Source: Adiantum capillus-veneris (lineage: Eukaryota > Streptophyta > Polypodiopsida > Polypodiales > Pteridaceae). From it: a DNA stretch of 64,000 nt. The number at the start of each line of letters is the position of its first letter. Position 1 is the stretch's first letter. This document shows positions 22,400 through 34,100 of the stretch, piece after piece. The notes under the pieces were generated by a model that made no database searches, had not been told where the DNA came from, and saw nothing but the letters and a program-made list of their open reading frames with translations. A program made the position numbers and the translations under genes. The DNA is taken from assembly GCA_014529385.2 (NCBI GenBank), contig CM043967.1, forward strand, positions 130,883,182-130,947,181, in the 5' to 3' direction.

Positions 22400-23724
22400 G
22401 CGTGATGGCCTTCAACTGTCGCCTGACCTCTCTCTCGGTGATCGCCTCCAAGGCTTGTCGAGCCCGTAGCTGTCTGTAAAGATCTTTGCACTCCCCGTTG
22501 TACCATTGGTTCTAGGGCATCGTCCCAAAGGGTGGGCGTTGACCACTATGGGTAGTGTGTGGAAAGCAGCTGAGGGCTGAGGTGTGTAAAACTGCAGAGA
22601 GCTGGCTAGTGAGGGTAGAGAGTGGTGTGTCTGGGTCGAGAGTGTAGATCCCCTCATATACCTGTGATGAGTAAACTCTGGCTAGCTCATGTGTGAAGTG
22701 TATAGTGGTGTGTGGTGTGGGTGGTGTGTGTGGGATAGGTGAGCCAGTTAAAGAGAGTGTAGATCCCCTCATATACCTGTGATGAGTAAACTCTGGCTAG
22801 CTCATGTGTGAAGTGTATAGTGGTGTGTGGTGTGGGTGGTGTGTGTGAGATAGATGAGCCAGTGAAAGAGAGGGCGAGATATGTGTGGTCAGCTCCAATA
22901 GGTAATGGTGGGATGGTGAGGATGTGAGTAGGTGGGCTGCCTCCCTGAAGCCGATGATGTAATCCATTGTACTACCTCCGTTGGCTATTGATGGCGGTAT
23001 ACAAGTCAAGCTGCTGGAAGATGGCCATTGCACCATCCCGTTATAAATAACGAGACGGTGCTGTGATCCCGGGCGAAGTAGGTGTCTCCCATATGGTGTG
23101 GGTGTGGTGGTATCTCTGGAGATCCTCTCTGCCCTCGTGTATCCTCCATGGTGGAGAGTAGCTTTGAGTCGTCGAAGTCGTAAATATCGCACTGTCTACT
23201 CTGTGTCTTGGTGTTGAAATCCACCGTGAGGAAGACTTCACCCAGTCTAGAGTACTCCATGATCTCCTCCGTGAGAGATGCATATGGTGAGTGTGTATCG
23301 TCCTCCTCCTCTCCTCTGTGTGTATGAACCTCCTTCGTCTCTCCTCCGCTTGCTTGTAAAGTAGCAAATGACAATGTAGAGGATGTGCTCCTCAGATATC
23401 TCAATTCGTATCCACACATAGCGTACCTCTGGATCGCAGGCTACTATCTGTATCCTGCTATGAAGTGAGTGGTGCTAGAGGACGGCTACTCCGCCAAATC
23501 CTCTAGAGGTGTTGTGCTGTGTATACTTCCTGTGTGTAGACTCCCACTGATAGTCCTGGACTCGGGGTAGACCTCTCTCTGAGCTCTCTTGTGTCTTTGG
23601 GAGTAGGATGATGTATACCATGCATCACCTCTTCCAGTCTCCTTGGGTGTGTCCATAGAGAGCCGTTGCAGTTCCAAACTGCCATGTGTATCTCCTCGTA
23701 GAGTGTCCCATAGGCCACGAGTCC
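22400..23724 (-). pseudogene. LINE I endonuclease (broken, with tandem duplication)
   Basis: Several frames together give an APE-type endonuclease: WNCNGS at the start (near 23690), an IEYS/FLTVDF segment corresponding to the GDFN motif, and STMDYI. A 115-bp segment is duplicated in tandem (22641-22755 and 22756-22870). The TAG that ends ORF1 (23725-23727) is in frame with the endonuclease start. Confidence 0.8.
22641..22870. repeat. 115-bp tandem duplication in LINE I
   Basis: Two adjacent, almost identical copies beginning AGTGTAGATCCCCTCATATA. They differ at a few bases near the second end (GGATAGGTGAG versus AGATAGATGAG). Confidence 0.9.
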
Positions 23725-23727
23725 CTA
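23722..23727 (-). other. ORF1/ORF2 stop in LINE I (TAG GGA)
   Basis: ORF1 ends DGKAIA-TAG, followed by GGA. The frame continues open into the endonuclease start (IHMAVWNCNG). LINE J has the same TAG-GGA-CTC context. Confidence 0.6.
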
Positions 23728-24463
23728 TGCTATGGCCTTGCCATCAATGATGACTCGGCCATCTCTATATGAGTCTCTCTTCCCCTCCTTGCGGGCTTGG
23801 TGTACTCTAGGCATGCATGTGCGCCAGAGTGCCACTTGCATGGGTGTTTGAGATCGTCATATAGGTAGATGGGTGGTCCATCAAGCCCTCTCAAGATCAC
23901 CCTCTTGCGAAGGCCACGAGTCCGTGCTTCTTCTTCGGAGAAGTGTAGGATGAGGGCTCTCTTCCTTGTAAGGTCTTTACCCGCTCTCCAAGCTTTGATG
24001 AAAGGGGGGAGGACTTCCTCCTTTTGTGCCTCCTCTTTTGCCTCCTCCTTGATGTTCTTCTTCACTACCTCGACCCACCCTCTTTAGTGGCTTCTAATTT
24101 GTCCTCGATGCTAGCGGTCAAAGCTTTGGTCAGTTCCTCTTTGAGGGCTTCCTTTGTGTCTGTGGTCATCTCTCCTTCTTCGGGGGTGAGAGATGCGATC
24201 AAGGCTTTGAGGAGCTCGATTTGTTCTCTCATGTCCTCCCTCTCTTTTGTGCGTTCTTCTCGCCTCTTCCGCCATTCCTCCTCCTCTTGCTCTCTCTCCA
24301 TCTCCCATCTCCCATCTCTCCTTCTCTTTCTTCCATGCTTCTCTTCCTGTGTGGTAGGTTTCTCCCTCCTCCTCGAGCGTGGAGAGGCGGTTGATGATGG
24401 TGTTAAGGGCAGAGTCTGTCATCCTCTTGTTTTCCTTGATTGTGGCGTGTAGTTTGTTGTCCA
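23728..24463 (-). pseudogene. LINE I ORF1 (frameshifted)
   Basis: An ATG near 24463 starts a charged, coiled-coil-like protein (ESA-type E/K/R repeats). The C-terminal segment reads QARKEGKRDSYRDGRVIIDG, the same ending as G1 ORF1. At least two frameshifts separate N- and C-terminal parts (frames at 24111-24515, 24065-24301 and 23730-24065). Confidence 0.75.
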
Positions 24464-24472
24464 TCTTCGAGA

Positions 24473-24626
<154 letters not shown>

Positions 24627-25067
24627 CCTTTTTAACGTCTATGTGAGGCCGAAGTTGGCCTATGAGACAGATCAAGTATACATGTGTGTATGTCCTCTGT
24701 CCATCGGTGAAGAAAAAATAGTTCACACTGGTACAAAGTAAAAGAGAGAAGGACGTCTGGTGGGTGGAGCTCTAGTATTAGGGATATGTGCATGTCTATA
24801 TGCCAAGTGTAGTACAACCATGCAAATGCATCAATCTAGCTAGCTCCATACTGTGCTAATGGGGGCGTGTAAAATGTAGTACATAGGAGGGTCGGGAGCA
24901 AAGTCTACCCTGATGAACGCCTTTGGGTGAGCCATCATCTGGGCAGTGTCTTCATCCGGCGTCTGGCATCTTGATGAGTGGTCTCTCCAAGAGTCCGCTG
25001 TGCCCGCAACCGGCGATAGAGGTCTCTGCACACATCATCGTGCCAGCGGTCCTGTAGCATAGTCCCC

Positions 25068-25084
25068 GGGGGGGGGGGGGGGGG
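25068..25084. repeat. G17 homopolymer in LINE J
   Basis: A run of 17 G following CCCC in the endonuclease-linker region, at a place where coding LINE copies have no such run. Confidence 0.9.
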
Positions 25085-25230
25085 CAGTGGCCTGTATGGG
25101 TGGTGTGCGGGAAAGAGCTGATTGCTGATGTCTGAAGACAAATGTGATGTGGGTGGCCAACATAGGTAGCGGTGTAGAGGGTGGAGGAGGAGGAGTCTCT
25201 TCTCAACCTCCTATGCCGAGTATAAGGGGG

Positions 25231-26152
25231 CTAGCTCATGTGAAATGGATCGTGGTGTGTGGGGTGCATGTCATGGGTTGTGGGATGTGGCGTCGCCAGT
25301 GAAGGAGAGTGCAAGATAGGTGTGGTCGGCTCTAATCGGTATGGGTGGGATGGTGAAACAGCTAAGTAGGTGGGTGGCCTCTCTGGGTCCCATGATGTAA
25401 TCCACGGTACGCCCCCCCGGTTGCAACTCCATGTGGTATGCATGTCAGTCCTCCTGAAGTATGCCATTGTGCCATCTCGTTATAAATAACGAGGCGGTGC
25501 TGAGAGCCTAATCTGAGCAAATGATGGCCGTACCGTGTGGTGTGTGTTGTGTCTGCTGACTCTCTCATGGTGGCCTCCTCCTTTATGGCGAATAGTGCCA
25601 CCGGGTCCTCTGTGTCGTATGTCTCACACTGATTCCTGCATGTCCTGACATTGAAGTCTCTCATAAGGAAGACTTCCCCTAGTGTAGAGTACTCAATAAT
25701 CTCATCTGACAGGTATGTGTATGGGGATGATCTCTCCTCCCTCTCCCTTGCTGTCTCTGTAGTAGCAAATCTGGAGCCTGAGGGAGCGAAGTAACAGAGG
25801 GTGATGTAGATAGTCCTGGCCTTCGATAGCTCAAAGCGGATCCAGAGGTAACGGGCCTGTGGGTCTCGTGCAACAATCTGTATCCTGCTCCAAAGTCCCT
25901 GTCTGAAGAGTATAGCCGCCCCTCTTGACCCTCGTGTGGTGGCTGGCGGATGCTCTTTCGATCTGAGGACTCCCACTGAAAGGCCTGGATCTTTGGTGGA
26001 CTCCGCTCTCGACTCTCATGTGTCTCTGCTAGAAGAATGATGTCTCTTCCTCTCATCACCTCCTCAAGCCTCTCTCGTTGTGTCCATAGATCCCCGTTGT
26101 AGTTCCAAACTGCGAGGTGGATCTCCTCATGTGTCCGATAGGCCGCGAGTCC
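25231..26152 (-). pseudogene. LINE J endonuclease
   Basis: Starts WNYNGD (usual WNCNG) and continues with ETHESRERSP, GSRGAAILFRQ, YITLCYFAP, then a GDFN-type motif changed to RDFN. Frames shift several times. The catalytic region is therefore damaged both by substitution and by frameshift. Confidence 0.75.
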
Positions 26153-26155
26153 CTA
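26150..26155 (-). other. ORF1/ORF2 stop in LINE J (TAG GGA)
   Basis: ORF1 ends DGKTIA-TAG followed by GGA CTC, with ORF2 open in the same frame downstream (EEIHLAVWN). The context is the same as in LINE I. Confidence 0.6.
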
Positions 26156-27000
26156 TGCGATGGTCTTGCCATCAATGATGACCCTACCATCTTGGTATAC
26201 GGCCTTCTTCCCTTCTTTACGAGCTTTCTCTACTCTAGGCATGCATGCTGACGGTGGTCTTGTGGCATCTTCGTGAGGTCGTTGTCAAGGTAGATAGGGG
26301 GCCCCTCGAGCCCTCTCAGGATAACCCTCTTTCGGATGAAGGATGTTCGAGACTCCTCGGAGGTGAATTGGAGGATGAGGGCTTTTTTTTGTGGATCTTT
26401 GCCGGGTCTCCAAGCTTTGGAGAAGGGTGGCTCCTCTTCTTCTTTGTACCCGAGCTTCATGCAAAGGACTTTCCCATCACTCTCGGGTGTGGACCCCTCT
26501 TCTACGATGCTAGTCACTCGTGCATTGAGGCGGCGGGCTTGTCGCATCTTCTCTTTCTCAATGGTTGTGCGTATGATGAGCCCCTTATCTATTTGGGCTT
26601 CCGCTTTCGCCTCCTTTTTTATGTTCTTCTTGACTACTTCAACCCATCCTTCCTTGGTAGCCTCCAATTTATCGTCGATGCTTGCCGTGAGAGCTTTGGT
26701 GATCTCCTCCTTGAGGGCTTCCTTGGCTTCTGCTTTGATCTCTCCTCCTTTAGGGGTGAGGGATGCGATAGAAGCACGGAGGAGGTCGATTTTCTCCTTA
26801 AGCTCTTCCTTTTCTTTCTTCTATTCTTCTTTCTCTTTCTCTCTCTTTTCCTCCCACTTCTCCTTCTCCTTCTTCCATGCTTCTTCTCCTTGGTCAATCC
26901 TTCAACCTCTTTCCCAAGCTTGTATAGCCGATTAGTGAAGACATTGAGGGTATCTGCGATGTAGGAATTCTCTGGCTTGGTCACCTCCGGCAGTTTGGTC
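26156..27000 (-). pseudogene. LINE J ORF1
   Basis: The N-terminal part is rich in K/R/E with coiled-coil character. The middle has RRLNARVTSIVEE, the RRM-like start, then KALILQF and the C-terminal ARKEGKKAVYQDGRVIIDG. Frames 26634-27068 and 26230-26667 cover parts and are offset from each other, so at least one frameshift is present. Confidence 0.7.
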
Positions 27001-27132
27001 GCCTCCTCCTTCGGCATGCCGGGCCCTTTTTGGGGGGAGGGGGGGTAAATGCAGAATGTAGTTATCACGGAGCAGCAGGCAGCGCGAGCGCACGCAGGGC
27101 AGCAGCAGCGTGAGCGTAAGGGAGCAGACAGC

Positions 27133-27134
<2 letters not shown>

Positions 27135-27219
<85 letters not shown>

Positions 27220-29188
27220 TGAAAATGAAATGAAATGTTATATTAATGTCTTCAAAAGGCCAAAGTGACCTATGAGACCTAAAAGTTACAATGTGGTGGA
27301 TCTGATACAAAGTCAGAGTAATAAAAGTAACAAAATGAAATGAGAATGACAATATGACAAAATGACTAAATGACTGCTATGGAATGCTAAACTCCAAGGT
27401 GTGAACTAATCAGCTAGCTGGGATAACTAAAATCACAAGAGATCCAGCATCGGTCGCTGGTGGATCCCATCAATCTCCTCCATGGTCAGTAGTCTGACCC
27501 GGCGTCGTGCATGTCGGGCCAAAGTGATCCGAATCCGCTGATGCAGCCTCCGTCGGTGCTGTGTAGTCCTCCGTAGTCGCGGGTGTCTGGATCTCCCCAG
27601 CTCGGTCGCCCGGTCGATCAGTGTGCCTCTGGCGTGAGGCGGCGAGCTCTGCTGTGGTAGTAACTCCTCCGGGTGTCCAGTGTCTGCTCTAAAGAAGTCT
27701 GTGATCTGTCTCTGAGACTGGCTAGCCTCTCCTCTCATGAGGCTCTCTCTGTGTCTGCGCAGCTCGAGCAAAAACAAACCCAAGCATCTTTGATCCTCGT
27801 ACCGCATGACTCTGGAGAGTGGTCCATAGCCCTCTCTGAACAAGCAGTGGAAGCGGCCTCGTATCTTGTAGTAGACGGGGCAGTGGCATGTGTAGTGCAA
27901 CTCTGCCTCAGGCTCTATGTCACATAGGGGGCATGTCCTGGCCTCTGCTGCTGGTACTCCGCTGTATCTCCTAGTCTCGATCCGCAGCTGGTGTGAAGAT
28001 GTGTGGCCAATAGCACATCGTACCCCATGAGACAAGTGGGTGTCCATGTACCTGGGCCTCGTCACGAAACCGTCCTCCGTAAGCTGGAGAAGATGCTATG
28101 TGTAGAAAGCCATCTTCGTGCCCAGCTCCTGTGCTGGCTGTATCCATGTCCTCCTGGTGTCTAGCTGAGTCAGGTCCTGGCGGATGAGCCTGGTGATCTC
28201 GGACTGTGTAAGAGTCAGAGAGGGTGCATCCAGTGAGTACTGGAAAGGAGGCAATCTGTCTATGCTGAACCCATGTGCCTGAAACCATGATGTCATCTCC
28301 CCATACCAGCATGTTGTATCTCCCTGCATGGCTAATTGTCGAGAGGACTCAAGTGCAAGGCGGGCATATCTGTCTCTGGGAAGTTCCCACATGCGGTGTA
28401 TGAAGGAGACAGATCTGGTGAGCGCCTCAACTACTAGTGGGGGGGCAGCTAGCTCTGCTCGGACAATGGCACGTGGTACTGAAGCCTTGGCTCTAATGAG
28501 CCGCGAGATCATAGAGACCAAAGGCTTCTCCATGTCCCCCCATCCATCAGTGCGGCCTGTCCTCCCGTGATGATCCAATGAAGGTCCCCAAATCTCAACT
28601 CCATAAAGCAATGCAGAAGCCACTTAAGTGTCAAAGAGCCAGAGCTTCGTCCGAGGCTCCTGAAACTGAACCTGTGAACACATCCTTTCCAATCTACCCA
28701 GTGCTGCTTGGGCTTTGGTCAATCTAGTCTCTGCTGCCCTCCTTAGTGAAAATGCTGGCCCACTAAAAACCACTCCAAGTTAAGTATAAGCATCTGTATA
28801 CGCCACTGTCTCCTGGCCGTATGTGAATGCGGGCGCTGACCTCCTGATCCACTGTGGGGTGGTATTAAATACCATGCCCTTGGTTTTACCAAGGTTGACG
28901 GACAAACCACTTTCCTGAGCAAACCTATGCAAAGCATCCAAGTGACGTTGCATCCTCTCCGGAGAGTCGGAGATCAACACAATATCATCTGCATATAACA
29001 ATAGTGGAATCCATGTCCCTGCCAGTTGTGCACCTCTATCACCATCTCTCTCAATGTAGTCAGAAACCTCATCCACATACATACCAAATAGAGTAGGAGA
29101 GAGCGGGCAACCCTGCTTCAGCCCAATAGTGGAGTGAACCTTTGTGGATAGACCCTCTGAGGTGCGTACATGCCCCCCTACTGACCTG
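27135..29188 (-). mobile_element. LINE K, 5' truncated in RT
   Basis: From the 3' end: (GA)n (27135-27215), alpha-type module (TATTAATGTCTTC, AAGGCCAAAGTGACCTATGAG), 3' UTR, C-terminal domain (27433-28065), thumb (28096-28623), and RT up to the GxKQG block, where it stops at 29188 against the (GA)n of LINE L. It is nearly the same as G1 and keeps CAG at both G1 amber positions. It has a TAA in the thumb near 28625. The RT box reads YADDIVLIS. Confidence 0.9.
27433..29188 (-). pseudogene. LINE K ORF2 remnant (RT end, thumb, C-terminus)
   Basis: Contains YADDIVLIS, LGKTKGMVFNTTPQW, LLYGVEIWGPS and the CPLC...H...C C-terminal motif (with a one-codon difference from G1 upstream). The 5' two thirds of ORF2 are absent. 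Confidence 0.85.
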
Positions 29189-29265
<77 letters not shown>

Positions 29266-30513
29266 ATTAACGTCCTTTAGGAGGCCGAACTCGACCTATA
29301 GGACAAAACAGATACATCCATCTATTATGGGGTCTAGTTCATCAGGAAGGGAAAAGAAAAAAAACCAAAATTCACAGTAGCTCAGTGCTTCATGGTCATG
29401 AGCTTACTGTTATACAGTGCTTCCAGGCTTTTGTGACTCATAAAAGCTTAGTTTGAGATAAGGGGTGATAATCCATGAATTTACATCAAAATATAAGGAG
29501 AGATAATCTCTACTTTGGGGGTGTGGGATTCTTGAATTCTCTAATGAGTGCTTTTCCAGCTCTATATACTGCCCATTTTCCTTCTTTCCTTGCTTCACTT
29601 ACTTTTGCTAATTCACTGGCTCGATCCTTAAGCTGCAAAGGGGTGAGTTCATCTGAAATCCACACTTTAGTGCCTTGTAGTGATTTTGTTTGCTTCATCA
29701 CAGCTATCTTCTCCTCCATAGTATCATAATGTACTGCTGCTTGCTTCCCTTTGGCCTCCACGTAGATTGGATCTCCAAGGTCCACAAAAGGCACTGCTTT
29801 TCCTAACTTGTGCTTCCATATGGTTGTTTCTGTCATGTATTCGTCCTCTTCTATGACAACTTGGGTCCAATCATCCGGCATACCACCAATCCTGATAACT
29901 TTTTTATTTGCCTGCACTTGGTCTCTTTCTTGCATTTCTGAGATAACTTTTGATACTAAAGTGTGGGTTACCTCTGTAGGTGCTGAATTCATGTTTGCCT
30001 CATTGTTCTCTTCCTTGTGTGTATGTTCTTGCTGTTCTTTGAGTTGTAGCTGTGCTTCTAACCGCAAGATTTTCTCATCTTTTGTAGCTATGTCTGCTTT
30101 CATTAGGGTAAGCTCGGTTTGTACCTTTTTGAGTTCTTGAAGCAGGTAGGTTTCCCATTGCGATGGTTTTGATAGGGGTGGTGGGATTGGTGGTCCTCCC
30201 ATCTTCACAGCAGTAGAGAAAGTCATCTTCTCCATATCTGTGGGTGGATGGTTCTGTACTGTGGGTCTGATTTTTTTTTTTTTTTTGGGCCTTGGCCCCT
30301 TAGCCCCCACAGGGTGCCCACATACCCCAAGGGGGCTCAAAAAACAGATGGCTGCTGTGTGTTTTTTGCTGGCGCGCAGAAGAGAGAGAGCTATTGGCGG
30401 GGCTGAGGGGCTGATGTGGGACTGAGAAGCTGCTGCGCGAGGGGCTGAGGAGAGAGGGCTGAGGGGCTGACGAAGGACTGAGAAGCTGCGCGCGGGGCTG
30501 GTGGACCGAGGCC
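29189..30513 (-). mobile_element. LINE L, ORF1-only element
   Basis: From the 3' end: (GA)n (29189-29261), gamma-type module (CTATTAACGTCC, AGGCCGAACTCGACCTATAGG), ~200 bp UTR, an intact ORF1 (29510-30340) and a 5' end with CTGAGGGGCTGA/GAGAAGCTGC repeats (30360-30513). There is no ORF2 sequence between the ORF1 stop and the module. The structure resembles half-L1 (HAL1) elements of mammals. Confidence 0.8.
29510..30340 (-). CDS. ORF1 protein of LINE L (intact)
   Basis: 276 codons, uninterrupted. After a Lys-rich start (encoded by an A-rich run, plus-strand T run near 30269-30286) there may be a second in-frame start at MEKMTFSTAV. A coiled coil follows (LLQELKKVQTELTLMKADI). An RRM-like core comes next (KKVIRIGGMPDDW), then a C-terminal domain (DELTPLQLKD...SEARKEGKWAVYRAGK). 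It belongs to the same broad ORF1 class as G1 and O but is diverged. It would bind its RNA and would need RT from another LINE. Confidence 0.8.
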   Translation of the reverse strand: MSPLGVCGHPVGAKGPRPKKKKKIRPTVQNHPPTDMEKMTFSTAVKMGGPPIPPPLSKPSQWETYLLQELKKVQTELTLMKADIATKDEKILRLEAQLQLKEQQEHTHKEENNEANMNSAPTEVTHTLVSKVISEMQERDQVQANKKVIRIGGMPDDWTQVVIEEDEYMTETTIWKHKLGKAVPFVDLGDPIYVEAKGKQAAVHYDTMEEKIAVMKQTKSLQGTKVWISDELTPLQLKDRASELAKVSEARKEGKWAVYRAGKALIREFKNPTPPK

Positions 30514-30660
30514 TGAGAGAGAGAGAAAGAAAGAAAGAAGAAAGAAAGATTTTTAACGTCTATGTCAGGCCGAAATCGGCCTATGAGACAAATCAAATGT
30601 ACATGGTGTGTATGTCATCCGTCTATCGGAAAGACAAATGAAACAAAACTGATACAGAAA
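30514..30660 (-). mobile_element. Short LINE-end unit M (SINE-like)
   Basis: GA/GAAA tract, then TTTTTAACGTCTATG, the perfect hairpin GGCCGAAATCGGCC, CTATGAGACAAATC, and ~75 bp ending AACTGATACA. It is the same unit with nearly the same end as Q (41578-41700). The next LINE tail follows directly. Confidence 0.75.
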
Positions 30661-30969
30661 GAGAGAAATGAAATGAAATGAAATGTTATATTAACGTCTT
30701 CAAAAGGCCAAAATGACCTATGAGACCAATCAGTTACAAAATAGTGAATCTAATACCATGTCTGGGTACAAAAGAACTAGAAAAGAACTAGAAGTGGAAC
30801 AAAATACTACTACTACTACTACAATCTAAAACTACGTGGGTGTAGCAGCTGATACAATAGGTACCCGGTAAACTGGATGTAACAGTGTGTGAAACAAAGA
30901 TGGAAGAAATGGTGAGGATCCATCCTCATCTGCACTCTGGATTTCGAGAGAGTATGGCTCGAATCTTCT

Positions 30970-30970
<1 letters not shown>
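30661..30970 (-). mobile_element. LINE N, 5'-truncated 3' end
   Basis: Alpha-type tail GAAATGAAATGAAATG and module (AAGGCCAAAATGACCTATGAG), 3' UTR with a (TAC)n patch (about 30809-30823), and the last ~50 bp of ORF2. The 5' side meets the GA tract at 30971. Confidence 0.8.
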
Positions 30971-31019
<49 letters not shown>

Positions 31020-31195
31020 AATGAAATGAAATGTTATATTAACGTCTTCAAAAGGCCAGAATGACCTATGAGACCAAATTGATACAAAAGTGGTGAATCT
31101 GTTACAATGTCTGGGTACCTTAGTACTAAAGTACTAAGTGTGAAAAGTGCGAAAATAAATGTGAAAAACTAAATACAAAGTATTAAATAAACTTC

Positions 31196-34100
31196 TTAGG
31201 AGCATTCTGGGTGTCTGGCTAGAATGCTTCTAATCCTTTTTTGTAGTCTCCTCCGGTGAAGTGTGCTTCTGCATCTCGGTCGCGGTCGTCTCGATTTCCT
31301 AAGCTCAATCGCCCTATCAATGAGGGTGCCTTTGGTATGAATGTGGGTACTCCTTTGTGCTGGCTGCTGGCCTCTTGCTTCTCCTTCCACTCCTGCTTCT
31401 CTCGATGTGAAGAAATCTGTGATCTGCCTCTGAGGCTGTAGTGCTCTTTGTCTTCTCATTAGATTATCCCTGTGCCGATGTAGTTCCAGTAGGTACAAGC
31501 CTAAGCATCTTTGATCTTGGTATTGCATGACTCTATCTAGAGGTCCAAAGCCTTCTTTAAATAGGCAATGGAAACGCCCTCTGTCTCCGGCTCCATTCTG
31601 CATAACTTGCAAATTCTGCTCTCAGGTTGGATTCCCCTAAATCTGCCAAATTCAATTTCCAGCTGGCGTGAGGATGTACGAATCTGACCAATAGCACATC
31701 TCAAACCATGAGACAGGTGGGTATCCATGTAGCTCGGGCGAATCACAAATCCATCTTCAGATAGCTGTACGAAGTTTTCTTTGTAGTCGGCCATCTTCGT
31801 GCCCAATTCTTGTGTAGGGTCTACCCATGTCCTCTTAGTATCCAACTGTATAAGATCCTGACGGATGATTTTATTAATCTCCGTTCGTGTAATTGCCAGT
31901 GATGGAGCCTCAAGAGAGTATTGGAAGGGGGGTAATCTTTCCATACTGAACCCGTGTCTCTCAAACCACGAGGACAGTTGCGCATACCAGCATGATGTAT
32001 CCCCTTTCGTTGCTAATTGTCGAGAGGATTCGAGGGCCAGTCTAGTATATCGGCAATAATTTGTATCCCACAAACCATGTATGAAGGACACTGATCTGGT
32101 AAGAGCTTCAATTTCTATCGGAGGGGCAGCTAGTTCCGCTCGGGTAATCGCGTGTGGTACGGAGGCCTTGGCTCTAATCATTCGGGAAATCATAGATACC
32201 AAAGGTCTCTCCATTGACTTCCAATTATCCTAATCCACAGATGGTCCCCAAATCTGGACCCCATAAAGCATAGCTGAAGCCACCACAGTATCAAAGAGCC
32301 AAAGTTTTGTTCGTGGTTCCTGAAACTGCACTTGTGAACACATCCTCTCCAACCCTCCCAAGGCCGCAGAGGCTTTGGACAATCTAGCATCCGCTGCTTT
32401 CTTAAGAGTAAACTTCGGTCCTGCAAATACCACACCAAGGTATGTGTATGCATCTTTGTACTCTACTGTAGCCTGGCCATATGCAAATGTAGGTGCAGAT
32501 CTCCTAACCCACTGCGGTGTGGTGTTAAACACCATAACTTTGGTTTTACCCAAGTTTACCGATAGTCCACTGTCTCCGCGAATTTATGTAATGCATCTAG
32601 CTGCCTCTGCATTCCATCTGGTGATTCTGCTATCAATACAATATCATCTGCATACAACAACAAAGGGATCCATGACCCTGCAAGTTGAGCACCTTTGTCA
32701 CCCTCTCTATCAATGTAATCTGATACCTCATCTATGTACATACCAAATAAAGTAGGGGACAGTGGGCATCCCTGCTTTACTCCAACGGTGGAATGAACAA
32801 TGTCAGAATCCCCTTCTGGAGTGCGTACATAACCAGTTACTGACCCGTATAAGGCCACGATCCCCCAAATAATCTCTTTGGGGACCCCTAACTCTTGCAT
32901 CCTGCGCATCAATCTGGCCCTTGCTACTGTATCAAAAGCTTTCCGAAAATCCACAAAGCAACAATACATCCTTCTCCCGCTTGCTCTTCCTTCCTCAATA
33001 ATGGCTCTGAGCGTAAGAATATGATCTAAAGTGGAATAACCCCTCCTGAATCCAGCTTGTCCTGTTGCCCTTATGCCCTCATTCTGTGCCCATCTACTAA
33101 ATTTTTGTATAAGAATGGATGCGTACAGTGGGGTCGATGTGTGACCTACCATAATGGTACGGTAGTTCCCGGGTATCATAGGATCCCCTGACTTGAAAAT
33201 AGGTACTAATAGTAGATAAATTCCAAGATTCAGGTAATCCTTCACACATGACCCGATTAAACAGACGAGCAAGGACTTCTGAAAGTAGATCCCTGGCATG
33301 GATCAGATGTTCTGCTACTAAACCATCATGATCATATGCTCTTCTTGTCTTCATCTTATCAATGGCTTTTTTCACCATTTCCGTAGTAAAGAAAGTACTA
33401 GTAGCAGGGCATGGCTCTAGCGGATCTGGTAATGGAGGCTGTCCAGATACCATATATAATGATGTTACATATTGACCCCAAATCTCAGGAGAAGTAATTG
33501 TCGGAGGCAGTGAGTGCCCGTGAAATAAACGCCAGGCCTCATGTGAGTCCTGAATCAAGAAGAGCTGATATAAATCCTTCTCCAGTTTGGTTAAAAATGC
33601 CCTTTTCTTACGACGTACTATACGCCGAAGAGCAATGCGAGACTGCTTATATGTGATGATCCCAAGTGTAAGCTCTTTCTAAGACTTGGGTTCTCGTCTC
33701 TCTGCATTCCTCATCATACCAACTGTTTTGAGGCATGTTCCTAGATCCTCTCTTCTGATCAGGTTGAGTATGTGGGTATGCCTCTTGTGCTGCTCCATGT
33801 AGTATCTCTGTTAACTGAGAAGTAATCTCCTCTACAATATATACTGGCTCGGCTGCCCATATCCTATTATAGATCTTTTCCACATAGATTGAATCAGTCT
33901 CTGGCGTGAAAGTATATCTTGTGTGTGTCTTCTTCCGTTGTACTTGAGAGGCATTGTATTGGAAGGAGATTGATAAGGTCAAGAGAGCATGATCCACTGC
34001 AATCCCAACCGGTCTGGGTCCCACCTTAAAGTCCTCGATACTAGAAATAAAGCTTGGTGAAGTTATGACATAATCCACTGTACTGGCCCCATGCCTGTGC

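Larger units (their letters stand above)
20517..24472 (-). mobile_element. LINE I, 3' truncated, with a LINE inserted in RT
   Basis: Minus strand: ORF1 (23725-24463), endonuclease (about 22400-23720), linker and RT (21506-22345), thumb (20600-21040). The C-terminus, 3' UTR and tail are missing because LTR G sequence begins at 20516. A plus-strand LINE 3' end (21050-21502) sits inside RT, and part of RT is absent around it. Multiple frameshifts and a 115-bp tandem duplication are present. Its 5' end, just above the ORF1 start, abuts a CA/GA microsatellite. Confidence 0.85.
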
